Positions 46,601-54,003 are shown, counted from the first letter of the stretch. The stretch is 64,000 nucleotides of DNA from Lacibacter cauensis (GCF_007830055.1 NZ_VLLE01000003.1:124001-188000), one strand, 5' to 3'. The notes: generated by a model not told the origin, from the sequence alone. Made by a program: numbers and translations.

Positions 46601-47202
46601 AAGTAAATGGTTTTACCATCGGCACTCAAAAACGGATCAATCATTTTTGTTGCAGGCGATCCATCGGTAAGTTGTGTACCGCCGCCACCATCTTTATGAT
46701 AAAGGAAAAGCTTCGGAATACGACGGCCTTTACTGGCGATGATGTAATTGCCATCGGGCGTCCATACAGCTGCAGGAAAATCTTCTGTTGCTTCCTTGGT
46801 TAACTGTACCGTGTCTTTTTTCTCGGTATCAATGTACCAGATATTATCACTGCCGCTTCTGTCGCTGGTAAATAATATTTTCTTTCCATCAGGGCTAAAG
46901 CGTGGATGCGTTTCATACGCAATACCTTTTGTTACCTGGGTGGCTTTACCACCTTCAATGGGCATGGTATAAATATCACCCATCAAATCGAAGGCAATGG
47001 TTTTACCATCGGGACTAACATCCACACTCATCCAGGTTCCTTCTTTAGTGCTGAATTTCACCTGTCTGGTTGGTTTAAGTGGAAGGCTGGCAAATGCCGT
47101 ATAAGGCATCGTGTCTTTTTTAACACTGTCTTTGGCCGGTTGTTGCGCAGCAAGAGGCGCAGCAAAGCCAAGCATTGCCAGTACAATAGCAGATCTTCTC
47201 AT
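43624..47202 (-). CDS. TolB-like propeller and amidohydrolase fusion protein
   Basis: A 1192-residue secreted protein. A signal peptide (MRRSAIVLAMLGFAAPLAAQ) is followed by repeated PD40/TolB blades (VSPDGKTIAFDL, FSPDGKKILFTSDRSG, SPDGTQLVFVTWNE and others) over about residues 50-690, then a charged helical linker with many KK and EE runs, and a C-terminal amidohydrolase domain. That domain shows KEIDCTGKTITPGFVDTHSHMW, with the HxH metal site near residue 835, and GSIEEGKLADIIIMDANPL. Such fusions occur in many Bacteroidota with unknown substrates; hydrolysis of a cyclic amide or peptide is the likely chemistry. Confidence 0.88.
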   Translation of the reverse strand: MRRSAIVLAMLGFAAPLAAQQPAKDSVKKDTMPYTAFASLPLKPTRQVKFSTKEGTWMSVDVSPDGKTIAFDLMGDIYTMPIEGGKATQVTKGIAYETHPRFSPDGKKILFTSDRSGSDNIWYIDTEKKDTVQLTKEATEDFPAAVWTPDGNYIIASKGRRIPKLFLYHKDGGGGTQLTDGSPATKMIDPFLSADGKTIYFSMRNGSWNYNALLPQYQIGTYDRVKGIMNSITTRYGSAFTPTLSKDGQWMVYGSRYQDKTGLVIRNMKNGDERWLAYPVQRDEQESIAPQGVLPGMAFTPDSKFLVASYGGKIWRIPVDGSKATEVSFEADVVLDMGPRLYFNYAIKDTTAKLATQIRDAVPSPDGKKLAFTVLNRLYVMDYPNGTAKRVTTHNFTEAMPAWSPDGTQLVFVTWNETDGGHLYKATLGTKPAVTKLTTEAGFYMQPAWSYNNRIAFFRAPVRLFKDAEDPFYSGAEGEIVWIAPTGGAITKVDNANGRGNIHFTKDTERIFLNAGGGTLMSIRWDGTDPKVYVRITGITTYGSIADADDHSNHEHIAVNSKAYVMGKAMMKTDPLNYCMLPEGASSREPQNLPSSADIILMAPEGNLALAQVNNNVYVVTVPETGKLTSINVGTPAFSAFPSRQLTEIGGEFPAWEANGKRVHWSLGNGHWVYDVARAEFVEDSVKTAKKLEAQKAADSVKALLALGPDAKKLADSLAKKYTDSMAVVLKADTARAKREALAKEEQKKKEKYSPDETQVKVYFNKDIPNSTMVLKHARIVTMKGEEVIEDGDVLIVNNRIKAVGKSGTLTIPAGAKEIDCTGKTITPGFVDTHSHMWTYWGLHKNTSWIYAANLAYGVTTTRDPQTAVTDVLTWGDMVEAGQIPGPRIYSTGPGVGYWMYNLKSLEQTRNVLKQYSKYFNTQYIKMYLVGNRQHRQWVIMAAKEQQLMPTTEGGLDFKLNMTQLFDGYPGHEHAIPVFPLYNDLTKTIAESKMAYTPTLLVAYGGPWAENYYYTTESPVHDKKLNFFTPYEELSAKSRRRAGGLGGWFTPEDHVFQKHAQSVNSVVQQGGLAGIGSHGQLQGLGYHWEVWSVASGGMSNMNALRTATILGATALGLDKELGSIEEGKLADIIIMDANPLQNIRNTNTIRYVIKNGRLYDGNTLDEVYPTPRKMDVGSWTKEAPKVTTEVKE

Positions 47203-47301
47203 ACTGTATAAGGTTTTAGAAATGGTAAGGTACAGTATGAAGTTGAAAATTTTTAAAAAAGTGATGTTCGGCTTAAGTAACGGATGGTTTTTATTTTTCT
47301 C

Positions 47302-48006
47302 TTATAACTCAAAACTCATACTAAACAAAAAACTGCGGGTGGCCATTTTTGCCGGACCGGAAAAGGTAAGTGTACCGGTAGAAGTTGAACCAACATAGGT
47401 TTGCGGCGTTGCATCGGCTCTGTCAGCAGGTATAAGATTGTTCAAACCGTAATTATATTGAAAGCCAAACATACCGCCTTTCATACGCAGCATAAGTTTT
47501 AAACCCAGTCCGTAATCAATACGGCTGCGATCGTCGCTGGCTTTTTCGCCAAACTGTATAGACTCTTTTGTATCGGGATAATCTTCGGTGTTCTTGTATC
47601 TGCCAAACAACGCATAATGCACATAGGGTCCTGCACCAACAGCTACTCCATCTTCACGATTAAAGTTTTTACTGGCGATGGTTAAAGGTAAATGTGCTGT
47701 AAAATTATACATGCGAAAATGCCGTTGAAATGGTTTGATTAACATCATTTTCCTGTTGGCATCGTAACCCGTTGATACAATACCTGCATGTGGAGCCAAT
47801 AATAACCGGCTTGCGTTGCTGTTGCCGGGTATAAGTGGCAGCAAGGTTTCCAGTTCTAAGCCATACGCAAATTTTGAATCGGCCTTGTTATAGTAATGAA
47901 TATTGCTGCTGCCAAAGCTTGCTTTTACAAATACAGGTTGTTTCTTTTGGGCAAGTACGAACGAGAAAACAAATAAACAGGTAAGCGTTAGAAAAATCTT
48001 TTGCAT
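47302..48006 (-). CDS. Outer-membrane beta-barrel protein (porin-like)
   Basis: A 234-residue protein with a signal peptide (MQKIFLTLTCLFVFSFVLAQ) and alternating beta strands such as YGLELETLLPLIPG, DYGLGLKLMLRMKGGMFGFQYNYGL and the terminal SFLFSMSFEL, which ends in an aromatic-rich beta signal. This fits the small OMP_b-brl family of Bacteroidota. ATG 48006 is preferred since the upstream 35 residues carry no signal. The function is unknown, and the flanking genes do not help. Confidence 0.72.
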   Translation of the reverse strand: MQKIFLTLTCLFVFSFVLAQKKQPVFVKASFGSSNIHYYNKADSKFAYGLELETLLPLIPGNSNASRLLLAPHAGIVSTGYDANRKMMLIKPFQRHFRMYNFTAHLPLTIASKNFNREDGVAVGAGPYVHYALFGRYKNTEDYPDTKESIQFGEKASDDRSRIDYGLGLKLMLRMKGGMFGFQYNYGLNNLIPADRADATPQTYVGSTSTGTLTFSGPAKMATRSFLFSMSFEL

Positions 48007-48142
48007 AAAGTTGAGATCGGACGCAGTGCTTATAACAGTAATAAGCAACAGTCGTTTGATTTGGTGAGGAGCAAAAATAGATGCAGCCTTATTTGCAGCG
48101 ATACCCACCATTGGGTATTATGAGAAATATATGTAATGGATG

Positions 48143-48520
48143 TTAAGCTAATTCAATGGCCGGATCCCAAAAACGTTTTGCAAAATCAACAACCGTATCA
48201 TTCTTTACAGCAACACCATCTTTTTTCAGTAACTCTTCCATTTGCGTAGGTGTTGCAAAATGTGCTTTGCCGGTAAGCATACCGTTGCGGTTTACTACAC
48301 GTTGTGCAGGTACTTTGGGTTGTACATTGTGTGCACCATTCATGGCCCAGCCAACCATACGTGCGGAAAGTTTAGTGCCAAGGTAAGCGGCAATTGCACC
48401 GTACGATGTTACACGGCCTTTTGGTATTTGCCGCACCACATCGTATACATCATCAAAAAAAGAATATTCTTTTGCCTTACCTGCTGTTGGTAGTTTGGTT
48501 GCTTGCTTTTTGCTGGGCAT
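48143..48520 (-). CDS. Alkyltransferase-like protein (MGMT family without the reactive cysteine)
   Basis: A 125-residue DNA-binding protein with the MGMT C-terminal fold: VYDVVRQIPKGRVTSYGAIAAYLG forms the helix-turn-helix, followed by ARMVGWAMNGA with the arginine finger. The active-site PCHRV of true methyltransferases reads PAQRVVNRNG here, so the alkyl-accepting cysteine is replaced by alanine. Alkyltransferase-like proteins bind O6-alkylguanine and flag it for nucleotide excision repair (family knowledge). Its start overlaps the end of the DUF5522 gene by 44 bp, so they are co-transcribed. Confidence 0.88.
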   Translation of the reverse strand: MPSKKQATKLPTAGKAKEYSFFDDVYDVVRQIPKGRVTSYGAIAAYLGTKLSARMVGWAMNGAHNVQPKVPAQRVVNRNGMLTGKAHFATPTQMEELLKKDGVAVKNDTVVDFAKRFWDPAIELA

Positions 48521-48698
48521 TGTTCCGTTCTTTTATTACCAAGGTACGACGGGGTTCCGGAACTGCTTCATAATCGTAAGGGCAATGTCTGCAACCATGG
48601 CCACAACAATAGCCTTTGTCAAGATGGTACTTTGCGGTGAGCACAACGTTATCCTGCTCATCGTAATAAAAATCGATACCTTCTTTTAACTTGTTCAT
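48477..48698 (-). CDS. DUF5522 cysteine-rich small protein
   Basis: A 73-residue protein whose centre reads LTAKYHLDKGYCCGHGCRHCPYDYE, with four cysteines and two histidines that could bind zinc or an Fe-S cluster. It matches DUF5522, a family often encoded near RNA- or DNA-modifying genes but of unknown function. The 44-bp overlap with the alkyltransferase-like gene implies translational coupling. trmB lies 85 bp upstream on the same strand. Confidence 0.8.
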   Translation of the reverse strand: MNKLKEGIDFYYDEQDNVVLTAKYHLDKGYCCGHGCRHCPYDYEAVPEPRRTLVIKERNNAQQKASNQTTNSR

Positions 48699-48783
48699 AG
48701 TTGAAAATGCAAACGAAGTAAAACTTTTTAACCAATAGCAGTATGTTTTGTTGCAGTAATTCTTTGCTTCTTTTTGCAGCTGT

Positions 48784-49491
48784 TCATTCTTTTTCTGTAT
48801 CGAACACCCATTGTTTTAACAGGCTGTCTTTTTCAACCAATAACTCGCCTGTTGGTAAACCGAAACGCAGGTAATGAATACGATTGCTTTGTGCAATATC
48901 CAATCCTTCGTAATGCGTTTTAATTTTTAGCTCGTCGCTGATGGTTGGCTGTTTATATAAATCGTCGGTTGCTTCGTGCAAGGGTAAATCGTACAGCTCA
49001 ATTACTTTTTTGGTGAATTGATACAATACCGGTGAATCGGTTTTTAAATGAACAAAGCCGCCCGGTTGAAGAAACTGTTGGTACAGGCGTAAGAATTTGG
49101 GATGCGTTAACCGTTTTTTATGTTTGGATGCACGCAATTGCGGATCGGGAAAGGTGATCCAGATTTCACTTACTTCAGCAGCGGTAAAGTAATTGTTCAC
49201 CTGGTCTATTTGCGAACGTACAAACGCCACATTACCGAGATTTTCTTTAATAGCTGTTTTGGCGCCCACCCAAATGCGGTTGCCTTTTAAATCGATACCG
49301 ATGAAATTCCGTTGCGGGTACATGCGGCCCAGCCCAACAGCATATTCGCCTTTACCACAGGCCAGCTCCAGGGTCAGTGCATGTTCATTTTTAAAAAAGG
49401 CACCCCACTGCCCCTTCATGTGTTGCGGGTACTGCAATACATTGGCAAAGGTTTCTATTTCTGCAAAACGGATGAGCTTTTTTTGTCCCAT
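48784..49491 (-). CDS. trmB: tRNA (guanosine(46)-N7)-methyltransferase
   Basis: A 235-residue SAM-dependent enzyme that methylates G46 in the variable loop of tRNAs. Motif I is LTLELACGKGEYAVGLGRMYP, then NFIGIDLKGNRIWVGAKTA, and the family signature EIWITFPDPQLRASKHKKRLTHPKFL with the catalytic aspartate. The start ATG 49491 (MGQKKLIRF) gives the usual length; the open frame upstream (to 49689) runs into the adjacent RNA gene. It is notable that it lies directly beside two tRNA-like RNAs. Confidence 0.93.
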   Translation of the reverse strand: MGQKKLIRFAEIETFANVLQYPQHMKGQWGAFFKNEHALTLELACGKGEYAVGLGRMYPQRNFIGIDLKGNRIWVGAKTAIKENLGNVAFVRSQIDQVNNYFTAAEVSEIWITFPDPQLRASKHKKRLTHPKFLRLYQQFLQPGGFVHLKTDSPVLYQFTKKVIELYDLPLHEATDDLYKQPTISDELKIKTHYEGLDIAQSNRIHYLRFGLPTGELLVEKDSLLKQWVFDTEKE

Positions 49492-49626
49492 AGCGGGCAA
49501 AGGTAAGTGGTGCGGGAAAGCAATAAAAACAAAAAAGCCCTTTGTAAAAACAAAAGGCAATCGTAAAAAAGCATGAGAAAAATCTGTACGGAAAGCAAGG
49601 TTATCGGTTTGCGCCGAAATAAGATG

Positions 49627-49797
49627 CTGTAGGGGGAGGGTTCGAACCTCCACGGAGCAGTTAGCTGCAACACAAAGTTTAGTGGTCAACCCCGGTCGGC
49701 CTTACCAAAAGTAACGTCGGCTCTATGTTGCGTTTATCCTGTTATCTCCACCCCCGAGACGAGAGGGCATGTCTGCCAAAAATTTCATCACCCCACA
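49627..49797 (-). ncRNA. tRNA-like RNA, copy 1 (class II shape, long extra arm)
   Basis: The minus strand folds as a tRNA: acceptor TGTGGGG with CCCTACA (49791-49797 and 49628-49634), D-arm ATG/CAT around a GG-containing loop very like tRNA-Leu, and anticodon-position stem CCCTC/GGGGG (49751-49767). The T-arm is GGAGG-TTCGAAC-CCTCC (49635-49651). The anticodon-position loop is TCGTCTC, with C instead of the universal U at position 33 and U at 37. Between the anticodon and T arms lies an extra arm of about 100 nt, closed by GGAG/CTCC and containing an 11-bp stem (GCAACATAGAG with CTTTGTGTTGC). No CCA is encoded. It is unlikely to be an ordinary decoding tRNA. Confidence 0.6.
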
Positions 49798-49895
49798 GTG
49801 TAAAAGAACAAAAAGTAAAATCCAAAAATCAACTTCCAAAGTCCAAACAAATACAGCCTTGGTAATTGGTTTTTGTATTTTGGAGTTTTGTTTTG

Positions 49896-50013
49896 CTGTA
49901 GAGGGAGGGGTCGAACCTCCACGGAGCAGTTAGGTACCGTTGCCGGACTTTATCCTGAATTCTCCACCCCCGAGACGAGAGGGCATGTCTGCCGAAAATT
50001 TCATCACTCCACA
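49896..50013 (-). ncRNA. tRNA-like RNA, copy 2 (class II shape, shorter extra arm)
   Basis: This is the same design as copy 1, 98 bp upstream of it on the minus strand. The acceptor is TGTGGAG with CTCTACA (50007-50013, 49897-49903), a compensatory change of one G-C pair to A-T relative to copy 1. The D-arm and the anticodon-position arm (49967-49983) are the same, with the unusual loop TCGTCTC. The T-arm is GGAGG-TTCGACC-CCTCC. The extra arm is about 45 nt: GGAG/CTCC, CAG/CTG, then CCG-GCAA-CGG with a GNRA tetraloop. A possible minus-strand promoter (GTTCTTTG) lies just upstream. The 49492-49626 spacer towards trmB shows nothing else. Confidence 0.6.
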
Positions 50014-50129
50014 GTATGTTGTTCAAAGAACGATTACAGAGCAATATTAAACCATCTTTCCCTTTTGTTGAACATTTTCAAACATAAATTTTAAAAATTT
50101 CGATTGTGTTCAAAAAAATATTACTAATA

Positions 50130-50144
50130 TTGAAATAATTTCAA
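50130..50144. promoter_or_regulatory. Palindrome upstream of the Lrp/AsnC gene
   Basis: TTGAAATAATTTCAA is a perfect 7+1+7 palindrome in an AT-rich stretch 15 bp before the regulator's ATG. Its place fits an autoregulatory operator of an Lrp-type dimer (inference). Confidence 0.45.
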
Positions 50145-50158
50145 AATAGCATTCTGTT

Positions 50159-50635
50159 ATGGCCACTAAATTGAATCTTGACAAACTCGACATGCAGATC
50201 ATCTCCGAAATGATGGAAGATGCGCAGATATCGTATGCCGATTTGGGTAAAAAGCTTTTTGTTTCGGGTGGTACCATCCATGTTCGTATTAAAAAACTGC
50301 AGGAGCATGGTATTGTAAAAGGTACCAAGCTTAATGTAGACCTGAAAGCACTGGGTTACGATATAACAGCCTTCATAGGTGTATACCTCGAAAAGAGCTC
50401 ACTCTACGATACGGTTGCAAAAGACCTCCAAAAGATTCCGGAGATTGTACGCCTCAATTATACAACAGGTAATTACAGTATGTTTATTGAAGTGGTGTGT
50501 AAGGATATTAACCAGCTGCGTTATGTTTTGCACGATGCGTTGCAGAAAATAAAAGGCATTGAACGTACCGAAACACTCATATCGCTGGAAGAAAGTTTTA
50601 ACCGCAAAGTACAGGTAGCTTCTAACCTTGCCTGA
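50159..50635 (+). CDS. Lrp/AsnC family transcriptional regulator
   Basis: A 158-residue regulator. The N-terminal winged helix-turn-helix (LDKLDMQIISEMMEDAQISYADLGKKLFVSGGTIHVRIKKLQE split over residues 7-50) is followed by the RAM effector domain (TAFIGVYLEKSS..., VRLNYTTGNYSMFIEVVCKD). It binds amino acids or related metabolites and DNA as an oligomer (family knowledge). No amino-acid gene adjoins, so its targets are probably elsewhere. A short AT-rich palindrome precedes the gene. Confidence 0.92.
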   Translation: MATKLNLDKLDMQIISEMMEDAQISYADLGKKLFVSGGTIHVRIKKLQEHGIVKGTKLNVDLKALGYDITAFIGVYLEKSSLYDTVAKDLQKIPEIVRLNYTTGNYSMFIEVVCKDINQLRYVLHDALQKIKGIERTETLISLEESFNRKVQVASNLA

Positions 50636-50695
50636 TTTGAACAGCGTACAGAAAACTAATTGTACTTTAGTCAACCTACAACCCGTGTACTGTGT

Positions 50696-51538
50696 ATGAA
50701 CTTAGATATCGTATGTGAACTGATAAAGAAACGCTGGAAACAAGTAGCGGTTATTGTACTGCTTGCAACATTAGCAACAGGAGGTATTCTGTTTTTACAG
50801 AAGCCTTATTACAGAAGTACGGCGGTGTTTACAGCAGCCAATCCTAATCTGGGCGATCGGTCGAACATTTACCGTACCGAATTTTGGGAGCAATATTTTT
50901 ATTATGGTGGAGAGTTGGACAACGATCGCTTAATGGCACTAGCACGATCGGAAGAAATGTGCCGTTTTATGGTGGACAGTTTTAAACTGGTTGAACACTA
51001 TAAACTTTCTTCCGCAGGCGATAAAGCAGCTTACCTGGCCGATTATGAATACAAAGAAAATGTGCGTATCCATAAAAACGAGTTTGGCCATGTAAAAATA
51101 AATGTGTGGGATACCGATAAAAAACTGGCAGCAGCTATTGCTAATGCAATAGTTGCAAGAGTAAATGCTAAAAGTGTTGCATCATTTAATACAATGAAGA
51201 TTGAAATACAACAAAAGCTGCAGCACGATTTCAATGTACAAAAAGATACTTTGCAACAGGTAGAGCAATTGTTGGAGAATAAAAATGATGCATTTTTAGC
51301 AGCCCGTAAAGAAGGGCTTATTACCAGGTTAAACGAAACAGAAAAGCTTATACAACAGTTTACAACAAGTATTAACGATGTAAGCGCTTTGTTTGTAATT
51401 GAAGAAGCCTTACCTGCATTAAAAAAAGATAAACCTAAAATTCTGGCAGCTGTGCTGCTCGCTGCTGTTGCTTCTTTTGTGTTTGCACTATTGTTGTTCA
51501 TTTTTATTGAATGGCGCTCGCAGTTGAAAGAAAACTGA
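50696..51538 (+). CDS. Wzz-like polysaccharide chain-length or tyrosine-kinase-like membrane protein
   Basis: A 280-residue inner-membrane protein. Two terminal helices (VAVIVLLATLATGGILFL and ILAAVLLAAVASFVFALLLFIFIEW) enclose a periplasmic region with coiled coil (QKLQHDFNVQKDTLQQVEQLLE). This is the Wzz/PCP fold that sets the length of polysaccharide chains. The start ATG 50696 (MNLDIVCELIKKRWKQ) precedes helix 1; the longer open frame from 50660 is unlikely. The following ligase-like gene begins 1 bp after this stop, so the two are coupled. Confidence 0.82.
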   Translation: MNLDIVCELIKKRWKQVAVIVLLATLATGGILFLQKPYYRSTAVFTAANPNLGDRSNIYRTEFWEQYFYYGGELDNDRLMALARSEEMCRFMVDSFKLVEHYKLSSAGDKAAYLADYEYKENVRIHKNEFGHVKINVWDTDKKLAAAIANAIVARVNAKSVASFNTMKIEIQQKLQHDFNVQKDTLQQVEQLLENKNDAFLAARKEGLITRLNETEKLIQQFTTSINDVSALFVIEEALPALKKDKPKILAAVLLAAVASFVFALLLFIFIEWRSQLKEN

Positions 51539-51539
51539 T

Positions 51540-52979
51540 ATGCAGGGCATTTTTACAAGAAAAGATGTTTTTTCTTTTTGGCTACCGGCTATAGCTGCTG
51601 TAACCTGTTTTGTTGCAGGTATTGTATTTCAGCAAAACCTGTTATTGGTGTTACCCTTTGCAGTATTGGCCGGTATTGCATTTGGTTTCAACCTTCGCTT
51701 TCTGTTTTTTGTTTTATTGTTTGCCATTCCGCTTTCAACTGAGTTTGAAGTAACAGCCACACTTTCTACCGATTTACCGGACGAGCCTTTAATGTTGCTG
51801 CTTGCAGGAAGTCTGTTGGTACTATTTTTAGTGAAGCCGCATGTACTGCCTGTTGAAATAAAGAAAAGCAGTCTTGTTGTTTTATTGTTGCTGCAGTTGC
51901 TGTGGATGCTGGTAACAGTTTTGTTTTCACAAGAAGTTTGGCTGAGTATTAAATACTGCCTGGCAAAGGGTTGGTTTATTATGGCCTTTGTTGTGGGAGG
52001 ATTATTGTTTTTACGTACAAAAGAAGATTTTGCAACGGCTTCGAAAGCGCTCATCTTTTCCATGCTTATTACTGTATTGTATAGTTTAATACAGCATGCA
52101 GCAAAAGGATTTACGTTTGAGGCGATCAATTCCACACTCGACCCGTTCTTTCGTAACCATGTAAACTATTCGGCACTGCTGGTATGTCTTTCGCCTGTGT
52201 TGTTGCTTTGGTACAACTATACATCGCAGCGGATGCGTAAGTGGGTGCTGGCATGTATGCTACTTTTTTTAGTGGCTTTATTTTTTGCATACTCCCGTGG
52301 CGCATGGCTGTGTTTGTTATCCGGATTTATAACCTGGCATGCTGTACAAAAGCGTTTCCTGCTTTCGTTAATTGCGGTTACGTTACTTGTAGCCGCTGTT
52401 TCGTTGTTTGCACTGGTGGAGAATGACAACTACATGAAGTTTGCACCTGATATTAATACTACCCGTCAGCATTTCGATTTAAACGAACATCTTGAGGCAA
52501 CTTACACACTCAAGGATATGTCTACGATGGAACGTTTTTACCGCTGGATTGCCGGCGTGAAAATGGTGAACGAGGAAAAGCTGAAGGGTTACGGTCCGAA
52601 CACGTTTACGACCTATTATAAAGAGTACACGGTTGCTGCGTTTAAAACCTGGGTAAGTAAGAATGAAGAAAGATCATCGGTACACAATTATTTTCTGCTG
52701 GCAGCAATTGAGCAGGGATTGCCCGGGTTGTTGCTGTTGCTTGCATTACTCATTGGCATGTTTGCAATTGCTGTTAAAGCATACCACACATTAACCGATG
52801 CGTTTGAGCGTTCGCTGGCAATTACTGCAGCAGTAATACTGAGCATGATTGTAACATTAAACCTGCTGAGCGATTTAATTGAAACCGATAAAATTGGAAG
52901 CATCTATTTTCTGCTGCTCGGAATATTTATTCGTCTGCAGGTTAAAACAAAGGAGCAGCAGTCAACAGTATTACAATGA
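51540..52979 (+). CDS. O-antigen ligase family (Wzy/WaaL-like) membrane protein
   Basis: A 479-residue polytopic protein with about ten helices. It shows the family hallmark in the large periplasmic loop, WIAGVKMVNEEKLKGYGPNTF, then SSVHNYFLLAAIEQGLPGLLLLLALL, with the histidine of the HNxYL-type motif. Wzy_C proteins polymerise or ligate surface polysaccharide. It forms a two-gene unit with the Wzz-like gene, without glycosyltransferases nearby. Its end overlaps the convergent lacI-type gene by 9 bp. Confidence 0.88.
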   Translation: MQGIFTRKDVFSFWLPAIAAVTCFVAGIVFQQNLLLVLPFAVLAGIAFGFNLRFLFFVLLFAIPLSTEFEVTATLSTDLPDEPLMLLLAGSLLVLFLVKPHVLPVEIKKSSLVVLLLLQLLWMLVTVLFSQEVWLSIKYCLAKGWFIMAFVVGGLLFLRTKEDFATASKALIFSMLITVLYSLIQHAAKGFTFEAINSTLDPFFRNHVNYSALLVCLSPVLLLWYNYTSQRMRKWVLACMLLFLVALFFAYSRGAWLCLLSGFITWHAVQKRFLLSLIAVTLLVAAVSLFALVENDNYMKFAPDINTTRQHFDLNEHLEATYTLKDMSTMERFYRWIAGVKMVNEEKLKGYGPNTFTTYYKEYTVAAFKTWVSKNEERSSVHNYFLLAAIEQGLPGLLLLLALLIGMFAIAVKAYHTLTDAFERSLAITAAVILSMIVTLNLLSDLIETDKIGSIYFLLLGIFIRLQVKTKEQQSTVLQ

Positions 52980-53960
52980 GCCTCCTTCTGCAAAGCGGGA
53001 GCTTACAAACAGCTCGGTTGTTTCTTCTTTTCCTTTTAAACATTCCATCATCCGTTCGCATGCAAGTTTACCCAAACGGTAGCCGCTTGTTTCAACGTAC
53101 GTTATTTCCGGATAATAAATGCCGGGGAAATAACCATCGCTCAAAGCAATAATACCAGTTTGTGCAGGTACGTTAATGTGCAGACGCTGTATACATTTCA
53201 TTACGCCCACCAATATTTCATCGCTCATGCAAAAAACAGCGTCAGGCATTTTCTTTAATTGAAAATAACGTTGTGCAATGCTTTCTGCTTCTTCGCTTTT
53301 GCCGGCAAATTCGTATGCAACGTCTACAGAAGTATTTTGCTGCATAATCTTTTTAAACGCATCGAGCCTGCGTTTAGTAATAGAAAGCTGTGTATTTCCA
53401 AAAACAGCAAGAATGTTTTTTTTCTTTTTCTGCAGCAAAGCTTCAGCGGCCATTTCTGCAGCCTCTTTATCAGCAAGGCAAACTCGGTCGTACGCATCAT
53501 TGTCCGGCACTTTATCAAAAAATACGAGCGGTATATTTGCCTCTTTCATTTTATGAAAGGCATCGATGTTTGTTGTTTCTTTCGATAAACAAACAAACAC
53601 GCCGCTAACACGGTTTTGCCGGTATATCTTCAGGTTTTCAATTTCTATGGCAGGATCGTCGCCGCTTTGCAGGATCATTAAAGAGTAGCCGGCTTTTTTT
53701 ACTTCTTCTTCTACGGCATTTACAAACGAGTCGTAAAAGTTATTGGTAATGGAAGGAATCATTACACCAAACACTTTTGTGTTTTTACTGCGCAGGTTAA
53801 CTGCTACAGCATTGGGTTCGTACTCCAGGGTTTCTGCCAGCTCCATCACCTTTTGCTTGGTGCTCGCAGAAATATCAGGATGGTTTTTCAATGCTCTTGA
53901 AACCGTAGAAACACTGATATCCAATACCTGCGCAATTTTTTTTAATGTAGCATTTGCCAT
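52971..53960 (-). CDS. LacI family transcriptional regulator
   Basis: A 329-residue sugar-responsive repressor. The helix-turn-helix ATLKKIAQVLDISVSTVSRALKNHPDIS is followed by the hinge region and a periplasmic-binding-protein-like sensor domain (VFGVMIPSITNNFYDSFVNAVEEE, IIALSDGYFPGIYYPEITYVET). It is divergent from susC with a LacI-type palindrome in between, so it most likely controls the SusC/SusD locus and itself. The inducer is unknown, presumably a sugar or glycan product. Confidence 0.93.
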   Translation of the reverse strand: MANATLKKIAQVLDISVSTVSRALKNHPDISASTKQKVMELAETLEYEPNAVAVNLRSKNTKVFGVMIPSITNNFYDSFVNAVEEEVKKAGYSLMILQSGDDPAIEIENLKIYRQNRVSGVFVCLSKETTNIDAFHKMKEANIPLVFFDKVPDNDAYDRVCLADKEAAEMAAEALLQKKKKNILAVFGNTQLSITKRRLDAFKKIMQQNTSVDVAYEFAGKSEEAESIAQRYFQLKKMPDAVFCMSDEILVGVMKCIQRLHINVPAQTGIIALSDGYFPGIYYPEITYVETSGYRLGKLACERMMECLKGKEETTELFVSSRFAEGGSL

Positions 53961-54003
53961 AACCGAGAATTAGGGTCGTTAATTTTTCCACCGCAATTAT
54001 TTT

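Noticed and set aside
48143-48520. Functional O6-methylguanine methyltransferase
   Set aside because: The PCHR active site reads PAQR, so the alkyl acceptor cysteine is missing.
49627-50013. tRNA-Asp(GTC), tmRNA or group I intron-containing tRNA-Leu
   Set aside because: The loop lacks U33 and the body is Leu-like; there is no tmRNA tag frame or G-U acceptor layout; the insert is far too short for a group I intron and does not sit in the anticodon loop.
49829-50044. 71-codon minus-strand open frame across the second tRNA-like RNA
   Set aside because: It covers the structured RNA, has no RBS or protein-like composition, and is not shared with the first copy.
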